Below, one piece after another: positions 1 through 5,419 of a stretch of DNA of 7,534 nucleotides; within the stretch, counting starts at the first letter, position 1, and the number at the start of each line of letters is the position of its first letter. A program made the position numbers and the translations under genes. The notes beneath the pieces are model-generated. The model was not told where the DNA came from, did no database searches, and worked only from the letters and a program-made list of their open reading frames with translations. The stretch is from the NCBI GenBank assembly GCA_964476375.1, contig CAYYZW010000346.1, positions 1 to 7,534 of the forward strand, written 5' to 3'. The DNA comes from SAT2750 sp964476375 (lineage in GTDB: Bacteria > Planctomycetota > Planctomycetia > Pirellulales > Pirellulaceae).

Positions 1-214
1 AGTTCTGGTGCACCTTTCCGCGATGAATATTCTGGCCTTTTTACACCTCGGTTCCACTCAGGTATCTGACGCTGGTATGTACAACCTGGCAGGACTATCG
101 AGCCTGGAGGACCTGCGGGTCACGCGAACCGCTGTCACCGAGGAGGCAAGCGCCCGCCTGGCGGAGAAGATTCCCGGCATCGCGATCCAGCTCAAGTACA
201 TCGAGGGGGAGTAA
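1..214 (+). CDS. Leucine-rich repeat protein, 3' end only
   Basis: This is the C-terminal end of a gene that begins outside the window; the frame is open from base 2 to the TAA stop at 212-214. The roughly 70 visible residues hold about two leucine-rich repeats of the planctomycete type. The pattern is a leucine-rich strand followed by a T-x-V-S/T-D/E turn: 'LGSTQVSDAGM', then 'LEDLRVTRTAVTEE'. The chain ends in a short non-repeat cap. Such repeats form a curved solenoid used for protein binding, and in Planctomycetota they often sit on secreted or membrane-anchored proteins; that location cannot be checked here. A GTG at 8 lies in frame but falls inside the repeat, so it is not a credible start. 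The gene converges on the oxidoreductase that ends at 225, leaving 10 bases and no visible terminator hairpin. Partner and function are unknown. Confidence 0.75.
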   Translation, partial: VLVHLSAMNILAFLHLGSTQVSDAGMYNLAGLSSLEDLRVTRTAVTEEASARLAEKIPGIAIQLKYIEGE

Positions 215-224
215 GGGGCTGCCG

Positions 225-1532
225 CTAGGCGACTTCCCATCCCGCGCGGTATTCCTTGCGGATAAACTGGTCCGCCTCCGGGCAGTTCGTCGCCTTGAGG
301 TTCTCGGCATCCCATTCCAGCGGCTTGCCGGCACGGAAGGCCACGTTGCCCAGCAGAACCGCCTCGGAGAGCGCCCCGGAGTAATCGAAATTACAGGTCG
401 TGGGCGTCCCTTCCTTGCAGGCCTTGATCCACTCGGCGTGGTGGCCGATGGACTTGGGAATTGTCGGTTCGGGTGCCTTGAAGCCGGTGAACTTCTCGGC
501 CGGGAATAAACGATAGCTGCCGTAATCGGCAAACATCATTCCCTCGGTTCCGATGAACATCACACCGCTTCCGGGAACCCGCTCTCCCTCGATCTCTCGC
601 GGGATCAGGTTACCGTCGTACCAGGTAAAGTCGACCGGCCCCATGTTTCCACGGGCGGGGAACTTCAGCCGCACGATCAGTCCCAGCGGGCAGGTTTCCG
701 GATGGACGTCGGGCCCCTCCGCCTCACAGTAGGTGGGGTACTTGAGGTTCAGTGCCCAGAACGGCAGGTCCATGTAATGGCAGGCCATGTCGCCAAGTGT
801 TCCGGTGCCGAATTCCCGCCACTTGCGCCACTGGGCCGGGTGATAACGACCGGCCAGGTAGGGCCGTTCCTGTGCGGGGCCCAGCCAGAGATCCCAGTTC
901 AGGTTGGACGGGGGTGCCTGGCCCGTGTCGGGACGTTCACCGCCGCCCCAGGCCTTGCCGACCCAGACATGCACCTTGGTCACGTCCCCGATGGCCCCGG
1001 ACTGGATCACCTCGACCACGCGGCGATAGTTGTCGCCGGCATGGATCTGGGTTCCCAGCTGTGTGGCCACACCATGTTTCCTGGCCGCTTCGGCAATCAC
1101 GCGGGACTCGTGCACCGTGTGCGTGAGCGGTTTCTCGCAGTAGACATGCTTGCCGGCCCGGATCGCCCGGATCGAGGCGGGGGCATGATTATGATCTGCG
1201 GTGGCGACGACCACGGCGTCAATGTTGTCTGCTTCCTTGTCGATCATCTCGCGATAATCGGCATAGGTCCGTGCCGAGGGGAACCGGCCGGCGGCCCGTT
1301 CCAGGTAATTCGAATCGATATCGACCAGGGCGACGATATTTTCACCCTGCACACCACTGATATCTGCCGCGGCCCGGTTGGCCGTCCCGATACAGGCCAC
1401 GTTCAGCTTGCCGCTGGCCGCCTTGGATTCCTCGGCATCGAGCTGGCTAAAGACGCCACCGGCGACCATGGTCGCTCCGGCTCCTGTTGCCTTGATGAAA
1501 TCCCGGCGTCGGATATCGTTCTTGCGTGACAT
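225..1532 (-). CDS. Tat-exported Gfo/Idh/MocA family oxidoreductase
   Basis: This is a probable NAD(P)-dependent oxidoreductase of the Gfo/Idh/MocA superfamily, which mostly acts on sugars, inositols and their derivatives. From the chosen start it has 435 residues. A twin-arginine signal (RRRDFIK, residues 8-14) is followed by a short Ala/Gly-rich hydrophobic stretch, so export of the folded protein is likely. The Rossmann domain starts near residue 43, but its glycine motif is degenerate: GTANRA at 49-54 where GxGxxG is expected. The EKP motif (133-135), with the family's conserved lysine, is intact. The C-terminal domain carries GDMACHYMD (247-255), supplying the usual Asp/His residues, and the NWDLWLG motif typical of planctomycete members. 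Start choice: AAGGAG at 1545-1540 is 7 bases from the ATG at 1532 but only 1 base from the in-frame ATG at 1538, so 1532 is preferred. Substrate is unknown. It follows the cytochrome gene on the same strand after 104 bases. Confidence 0.88.
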   Translation of the reverse strand: MSRKNDIRRRDFIKATGAGATMVAGGVFSQLDAEESKAASGKLNVACIGTANRAAADISGVQGENIVALVDIDSNYLERAAGRFPSARTYADYREMIDKEADNIDAVVVATADHNHAPASIRAIRAGKHVYCEKPLTHTVHESRVIAEAARKHGVATQLGTQIHAGDNYRRVVEVIQSGAIGDVTKVHVWVGKAWGGGERPDTGQAPPSNLNWDLWLGPAQERPYLAGRYHPAQWRKWREFGTGTLGDMACHYMDLPFWALNLKYPTYCEAEGPDVHPETCPLGLIVRLKFPARGNMGPVDFTWYDGNLIPREIEGERVPGSGVMFIGTEGMMFADYGSYRLFPAEKFTGFKAPEPTIPKSIGHHAEWIKACKEGTPTTCNFDYSGALSEAVLLGNVAFRAGKPLEWDAENLKATNCPEADQFIRKEYRAGWEVA

Positions 1533-1539
1533 GTTCATT

Positions 1540-1545
1540 CTCCTT
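1540..1545 (-). promoter_or_regulatory. Ribosome binding site deciding the oxidoreductase start
   Basis: On the minus strand AAGGAG occupies 1545 to 1540. It is 7 bases from the ATG at 1532, which is ideal, and 1 base from the ATG at 1538, which is too close. It therefore supports the shorter protein, beginning MSRKND. Confidence 0.7.
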
Positions 1546-1557
1546 GACAGGAATCAA

Positions 1558-1574
1558 AGCCCCAACACGGGGCT
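1558..1574 (-). terminator. Weak hairpin, possible terminator of the cytochrome gene
   Basis: A perfect 6-bp stem (AGCCCC / GGGGCT) with a 5-base loop is followed on the minus strand by TTTGATT. It lies 62 bases past the cytochrome stop and 13 bases before the ribosome binding site of the next gene. It could be a weak intrinsic terminator or attenuator, or a 5'-leader hairpin of the oxidoreductase mRNA. The T-run is short, so efficiency would be low. Confidence 0.3.
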
Positions 1575-1597
1575 GGTTGGTTGTTTTGTATTTACCA

Positions 1598-1603
1598 AGT
1601 ATA
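1598..1603 (-). promoter_or_regulatory. Candidate -10 box for the oxidoreductase ending at 225
   Basis: TATACT on the minus strand (1603 to 1598) matches the sigma-70 -10 consensus TATAAT at five of six positions. It sits in the AT-richer gap between the cytochrome and the oxidoreductase. No good -35 box is found 16-18 bases upstream, so it is only a weak candidate. If used, transcription would start about 60 bases before the ATG at 1532 and the leader would include the 1558-1574 hairpin. Confidence 0.22.
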
Positions 1604-1636
1604 CCCCATATTTTCATGCCCGCTGTGGCACGATTT

Positions 1637-2023
1637 TTACTTTTTCGTCTCGGGCGGGTAGACCTTGTGGGGTGTATGGCAGGCCTTGCAGTTACTCGCG
1701 TTTTTCAGCCGCTCGATGCCACCCTCGCGTCCCTTGACCACGGCGGCCGTCGCCTTGATCAGTTCACGCGTCTTGGCCTTCCAGCTGGCCGCATCGCCCT
1801 TGGGGGGCTTGTTGTTGGGCAGGGCCTTGACGTAATCCAGCAGCAGCTGTTTTTGCTCGGCCGTGGCGGTCTCCTCCAGCACCTGCTTGAGCAGTCCTTC
1901 CTTGATGGCCGTCATTACTTTCTTGGTCGTGTGGCCGGGGGCTTTTTCCTTGGACTGCAGGCCGGCCACTGTCAGGCTGGCAACCATCCCCATTACCATC
2001 GTCAGCATGATCGCTCGCTTCAT
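1637..2023 (-). CDS. Secreted small c-type cytochrome, class II-like
   Basis: This 128-residue protein has an N-terminal Sec-type signal peptide: a basic MKR start, then a hydrophobic stretch to about residue 20, with cleavage probably near 'VAG'. The mature part is short and mostly helical by composition. It has one haem-binding motif, CKACH, at residues 112-116, eleven residues before a Lys-rich tail. A single CxxCH at the C-terminal end with a basic residue four positions later (K120) is the arrangement of class II cytochromes (cytochrome c' / c556). Met37 in the first predicted helix could be a sixth haem ligand, as in c556, but this is inferred. The 'NKPPKGDAASW' segment (70-81) resembles small cytochromes I know from planctomycetes. 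Its likely role is electron transfer outside the cytoplasmic membrane. A GGAG lies 8 bases before the ATG. It is flanked by the 2125-2158 terminator and a candidate promoter, so it may be transcribed separately from the upstream oxidoreductase. Confidence 0.82.
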   Translation of the reverse strand: MKRAIMLTMVMGMVASLTVAGLQSKEKAPGHTTKKVMTAIKEGLLKQVLEETATAEQKQLLLDYVKALPNNKPPKGDAASWKAKTRELIKATAAVVKGREGGIERLKNASNCKACHTPHKVYPPETKK

Positions 2024-2070
2024 CTATCCGTCTCCCTGTTTCAATCTTCAGTCGTACCCTGTTGGCAATG

Positions 2071-2099
2071 AGGATACGTCATCGGGCGTTGAGATTCAA
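2071..2099 (-). promoter_or_regulatory. Candidate sigma-70 promoter of the cytochrome gene
   Basis: On the minus strand TTGAAT (2099 to 2094) and TATCCT (2076 to 2071) are separated by exactly 17 bases, each matching four of six consensus positions. The pair lies just after the terminator of the upstream gene and would start transcription about 40 bases before the cytochrome ATG. Position and spacing are good, the boxes only fair. Confidence 0.35.
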
Positions 2100-2124
2100 T
2101 GTGAACTGGCCGGCAGTGGCCGAT

Positions 2125-2158
2125 AAAAAAACCCGCCGGCCCCGAGAGACCGGCGGGT
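2125..2158 (-). terminator. Strong intrinsic terminator of the oxidoreductase ending at 2179
   Basis: A perfect 8-bp GC stem (CCCGCCGG at 2132-2139 with CCGGCGGG at 2150-2157) is extended by an A-T pair at 2131/2158 and has a 10-base loop. On the minus strand it is followed by seven T (2131 to 2125). It begins 20 bases after the stop codon of the minus-strand oxidoreductase. Strand orientation, stem and T-run are all textbook. It separates that gene from the cytochrome downstream. Confidence 0.9.
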
Positions 2159-2178
2159 ATCATTTTCACTTGGGTTGT

Positions 2179-3552
2179 TTAGACAACCGGGATCTCAAAT
2201 CCCTTTCGTGGCGTGCGGGCAAAGAAGGCGGCAGCCTGGTCGTCCCCGACGATCTGCTCTTCCTTGGGATCCCACTTGATCGTCCGGCCCAGGCGGGCGG
2301 CGATCGCCGAGAGGTGGCAGGTGTTCATCGCCTGCACGTGGCTGAACACGTCCGAGACGGTCAGGCCACCCTCGCGGATGCAGCGGTAGAAGTTATTCTT
2401 GTGCCCCTCGGCCGGCTTGTCCTTGTAGAGCCGGGTCAGGTCACTGGCATCGAACTTGCCGTCATCCCACTTCTGCTCGACCGGGGTTCCGGTGATCTCA
2501 CCACGGCTGACAAAAATCCGGCCCTTGCTCCCCTCGAACAGAATCCCATTTCGGCCCCGGCTGGTGACGATCATCTCGATCCCGCTGGCGAACTTGCAGT
2601 TGACCGCGTAATCGTGCGAGGTGTTATAGGAATCGGTCACGGTCGTGTAACCATCTTTATAGGGAACCGGGTGCTTGGCATCGGTGCCGTCGATTTCCAC
2701 CGGGCCCATGCCTTCCTTGTCCTCGCCGATCGCCCAGGTGGCGATATCGACGTGGTGGGCTCCCCAGTCGGTGAACTTGCCACCGGAATACTCGTACCAC
2801 CAGCGGAACTGGTAATGGCAGCGCTTGTCGATGTAATCGACCTTGGGAGCCTGGCCGAGCCAGTAGTCCCAGTTCAGTTCGTTGGGCGGGGTACTGGTGG
2901 AGAAGGGTCCGCCACGGGGGCCGCCACCGATTCCGACGGTGATCTTCTGGATATCACCGAGCAGGCCCTTCTGGACCATGTTAACCGCCCGCAGGAACTT
3001 GTCGCGACTGCTCCGCTGCTGCGTCCCGACCAGGAAGACCTGCTTGTTGTACTTGTGACAGGCATTCCGGATCAGCTGGTTTTCCTCGAGAGTCAGTGTC
3101 AGCGGCTTCTGGCAGAAGACATGCTTGCCGGCCTGCAGTGCCTCGATGGCGATCTTGACGTGCCAGTGATCGGGCGTGACCACGCTGACCACGTCGATAT
3201 CGTTGCGATCGAGCACCTTGCGGTAGTCGCCGTAGGCGTCGGCCTTGCCCTTGCCAATGTTCTTGTCCTGGCGGGCTTTTTCCGTGCGTCCTGAATCAGC
3301 ATCACAGACGGCCACGATATCGCCGAAGCCGTTATGACCGCGGGCATCGCCGCTTCCCATGCTGCCAACACCGATGCAGCCGATGACCGGGCGGTCATTC
3401 TTGTCCTGGTTGGCAAACGCCTTCTCGTTCCAGGCGAAATACGGGACCGATCCCGCCACAGCTGCCGTGGCAGCCGTCGTCTGGAGGAAGTTACGGCGGT
3501 TCGGCTGTCCCTGTTTTGTGCTTGTTTGCTTCACAGTCATGGTCCATCCCAT
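2179..3552 (-). CDS. Tat-exported Gfo/Idh/MocA family oxidoreductase
   Basis: This 457-residue protein has an N-terminal Tat signal (NRRNFLQ, 18-24), an Ala-rich hydrophobic core and a likely signal-peptidase site after AFA (residue 47). The Rossmann fold follows, with a canonical glycine motif GVGSMG (61-66). The family's EKP motif appears as QKP (128-130), keeping the lysine. The second domain has ELNWDYWLG and TDWGAHHVDI (241-250), which carry the conserved Asp and His residues. The role is a probable NAD(P)-linked sugar or polyol oxidoreductase or epimerase working outside the cytoplasm; the substrate is not deducible. The start is ambiguous: ATG at 3552 and ATG at 3540 are both in frame and neither has a strong Shine-Dalgarno sequence. 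The Tat signal is retained either way. It is divergent from the amidohydrolase operon across 93 bases and ends in a strong terminator, so it is probably monocistronic. Confidence 0.9.
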   Translation of the reverse strand: MGWTMTVKQTSTKQGQPNRRNFLQTTAATAAVAGSVPYFAWNEKAFANQDKNDRPVIGCIGVGSMGSGDARGHNGFGDIVAVCDADSGRTEKARQDKNIGKGKADAYGDYRKVLDRNDIDVVSVVTPDHWHVKIAIEALQAGKHVFCQKPLTLTLEENQLIRNACHKYNKQVFLVGTQQRSSRDKFLRAVNMVQKGLLGDIQKITVGIGGGPRGGPFSTSTPPNELNWDYWLGQAPKVDYIDKRCHYQFRWWYEYSGGKFTDWGAHHVDIATWAIGEDKEGMGPVEIDGTDAKHPVPYKDGYTTVTDSYNTSHDYAVNCKFASGIEMIVTSRGRNGILFEGSKGRIFVSRGEITGTPVEQKWDDGKFDASDLTRLYKDKPAEGHKNNFYRCIREGGLTVSDVFSHVQAMNTCHLSAIAARLGRTIKWDPKEEQIVGDDQAAAFFARTPRKGFEIPVV

Positions 3553-3645
3553 TGTAGAATTACATTTAACCCGTGGGTGCCTGGACCTTGCCAGGCGGCC
3601 GGTTCACTATTCCCTGATCGTAAACCCCCATCCAGGCAACTGCAA
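3553..3645. promoter_or_regulatory. Divergent intergenic region with an inverted repeat
   Basis: This gap must contain the start signals of the minus-strand oxidoreductase and of the plus-strand operon. It holds a perfect inverted repeat, GCCTGG (3579-3584), six bases, CCAGGC (3591-3596), plus a third copy of the half-site CCAGGC at 3632-3637. The repeat could be an operator shared by both directions or a hairpin. An AT-rich patch at 3555-3570 contains TAGAAT on the plus strand and TACAAT on the minus strand as -10-like boxes. Neither has a convincing -35 partner, so no promoter is assigned. Confidence 0.4.
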
Positions 3646-4467
3646 GTGAATGCGATTTCTGCTATCGACGTGCATGCCCATTACGGCGATTACCTGCGTG
3701 GCCAGGACGCCCTGGTGGACCACTGGCTCAGCTGCAGTGCGCAAGGAGTGGTCGAACGGGCCCGTCTGCAGGCGGGCATCGAGCTCTCGATCGCCTCGCC
3801 GCTGGCCGGGCTGTTGCCCCGCGGCGGATCGGACCCGGTGACTGCCAACGAGGAGGCAGCAGCCACCGCGGCCGGCACCGAGGGCCTGCTGCAGTGGGTG
3901 ATTGTCCATCCGGACGTGCCGCGGACCTTTGAACAGGCCGAGCGGATGCTGGCCGAGGAGCAGTGCGTGGGGATCAAGCTGCATCCGGAGGAGCACCAGT
4001 ACCCGATCCGCGAACACGGGGCGGCCATGTTTGAACTGGCGGCCCGGCATGATGCCGTGGTGCTGGTCCACAGTGGTGACCCGCTCAGCCTGCCGATTGA
4101 TTTTTTGCCCTGGGCGGACGAGTTTCCTGGTATCACGCTGCTCTTGGCCCACCTGGGTAACGGGGGCGGCGCAGCCGGGGATCCGACGCTGCAGGTACGG
4201 GCGATCCAGGCCAGCCAGCACGGCAACGTGCTGGTCGATACGTCCAGTGCCCGCTCGATGCTGCCCGGCCTGATCGAATGGGCCGTGGCGGAGGTGGGGG
4301 CCGAGAAGATCCTGTTTGGCACGGACACGCCGCTTTACAGCGTTTCGATGCAGCGAGCCCGAATTGACCAGGCCGAGATCACCGACAGTGAAAAACACGC
4401 TATCCTTTATAGGAACGCCCGACGGGTGCTGGACCTGCCAGGGCAGGACAAAGGAGAGATGCCATGA
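3646..4467 (+). CDS. Amidohydrolase-2 family metal-dependent hydrolase
   Basis: This is a probable cytoplasmic TIM-barrel hydrolase or decarboxylase of the amidohydrolase superfamily (Amidohydro_2 type). Its 273 residues contain the expected metal and catalytic positions in order: HAH at 10-12, IKLHP with K111 and H113, HSGD with H142, LAHLG with H169, and FGTDTP with D227. Relatives include lactonases of sugar-acid pathways and aromatic-acid decarboxylases, so the reaction stays open. The reading frame is open far upstream, but the residues before 3646 are unlike a protein of this family. The GTG at 3646 puts the HxH motif at residue 10, where the family has it, with a weak AGG 9 bases upstream. 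It is the first gene of a three-gene operon and its stop overlaps the aldolase start (ATGA, 4464-4467), suggesting translational coupling. No signal peptide is seen. Confidence 0.85.
   Translation: MNAISAIDVHAHYGDYLRGQDALVDHWLSCSAQGVVERARLQAGIELSIASPLAGLLPRGGSDPVTANEEAAATAAGTEGLLQWVIVHPDVPRTFEQAERMLAEEQCVGIKLHPEEHQYPIREHGAAMFELAARHDAVVLVHSGDPLSLPIDFLPWADEFPGITLLLAHLGNGGGAAGDPTLQVRAIQASQHGNVLVDTSSARSMLPGLIEWAVAEVGAEKILFGTDTPLYSVSMQRARIDQAEITDSEKHAILYRNARRVLDLPGQDKGEMP
4451..4456 (+). promoter_or_regulatory. Ribosome binding site of the aldolase gene
   Basis: AAGGAG lies inside the end of the amidohydrolase gene, 7 bases before the aldolase ATG at 4464. It fixes that start and supports coupled translation across the ATGA overlap. 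Confidence 0.75.
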
Positions 4468-5405
4468 GCCGCCTGACCCGCGAGAATTTCACCGGCCCCT
4501 GGGCGGGGCTGCCGGTCGCCTGGACCGACGATGACCAACTGGACCTGGATGCCTACCGGCAGGACGTGGAGAGCTGCTGCCGGGCCGGGGTGCCGGGCGT
4601 CTATACCGGGGGAACGACAGGCGAGTTTTACGCGATGGACTGGGACGAGTTCTGCCAGGTGTCCCGGGTCACGGTGGAGACCTGCCGGGAGCACGACATT
4701 CCCACCATGATCGGCTGCAGCTCGACCTATACTCGCGGAGCGGTCGAGCGGGTAGCATTCGCGGCCGAGATCGGTGCCGACGCGGTCCAGCTGGCGCTTC
4801 CTTTCTGGATGGAGCTGCCGACCGAGCAGGTGCTGGCATTTTTCCGCGAGGTGGGCCAGGCCTCCGGTGACCTGGCGATTTCGGTTTACGAGACGATGCG
4901 GACCAAGCGGGCGCTGACGCTCGAGGAACACCAGGCGATCAAGCAGGACCTGCCCCGTTACCTGATGCTCAAGGCGAACGCCGGCACACTGGGCTGTACG
5001 GCCGACGGCTGCCGGGCGCTCTCGGAGCTGGTCAATGTCTTCGTGGGCGAGTCGCTCTGGTCCTCGCTGGGGCCCGAGGGGGCGCTGGGCTGCTGCAGCT
5101 CGATGGTCTACTGGAACCCGGAGGTGACGCTCGGTTTCTGGAAAGAGGTGGCAGCGGGGAACTGGGACGAGGTCGAGCGGATCCACCAGAAGGTCGGCCC
5201 GCTGTTCGAGTTTCTCGACACCGAGTACTCGGTGCGGGGCTTTACCGACACGGCCTATGACCGCATGGGGGGGCTGGCCAGCGGTTTCCTGGCCACCAGC
5301 CTGCGTAACCGCGGCCCCTACCTGTCACCGACCGAGGCGGATGTGGCACTGCTGCGCGACTGGTACCAGCAGCACCTGCCCGAGATGATTGTCCGCCAGG
5401 AATAA
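4464..5405 (+). CDS. DHDPS/N-acetylneuraminate-lyase superfamily aldolase or lyase
   Basis: This 313-residue protein is a class I (Schiff-base) aldolase-type TIM barrel, about the usual length for the DapA/NanA superfamily. The pyruvate-carboxylate loop is clear (GGTTGE, 49-54), as are a catalytic Tyr candidate (Y142, in ISVYET) and the Schiff-base Lys candidate (K170, in LMLKAN). Several positions differ from the classical enzymes. The residues after the Tyr read ETMRTKRA rather than NxPxxTG, and the loop that in DapA carries the second Tyr (PYYN) reads PFWM (113-116). Authentic lysine-biosynthesis DapA is therefore unlikely. Members of this superfamily cleave or dehydrate 2-keto sugar acids, sialic acid or related hydroxy-keto acids, so a catabolic role fits. 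It sits between a hydrolase and a sodium symporter. The precise substrate cannot be named. Confidence 0.87.
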   Translation: MSRLTRENFTGPWAGLPVAWTDDDQLDLDAYRQDVESCCRAGVPGVYTGGTTGEFYAMDWDEFCQVSRVTVETCREHDIPTMIGCSSTYTRGAVERVAFAAEIGADAVQLALPFWMELPTEQVLAFFREVGQASGDLAISVYETMRTKRALTLEEHQAIKQDLPRYLMLKANAGTLGCTADGCRALSELVNVFVGESLWSSLGPEGALGCCSSMVYWNPEVTLGFWKEVAAGNWDEVERIHQKVGPLFEFLDTEYSVRGFTDTAYDRMGGLASGFLATSLRNRGPYLSPTEADVALLRDWYQQHLPEMIVRQE

Positions 5406-5419
5406 AGGGAACGAACCGG

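Noticed and set aside
702..1529. 275-codon open frame on the plus strand opposite the oxidoreductase ending at 225
   Set aside because: It is antisense to a convincing gene, with no start signal and no family features.
1626..1641. Sigma-54-like -24/-12 element beginning TGGCACG on the plus strand
   Set aside because: The -12 part reads TTACT and lacks the GC dinucleotide. It would drive transcription antisense to the cytochrome gene, with no plus-strand gene downstream.
2062..3294. 410-codon open frame on the plus strand opposite the oxidoreductase ending at 2179
   Set aside because: It is antisense to a clear family member, lacks a ribosome binding site and any recognisable motif, and its Val/Leu/Asp-rich composition is what GC-rich codon bias produces on the reverse strand.
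3334..3645. In-frame upstream extension of the amidohydrolase reading frame
   Set aside because: It overlaps the divergent oxidoreductase and its translation is not protein-like for this family. The GTG at 3646 places the HxH motif correctly.
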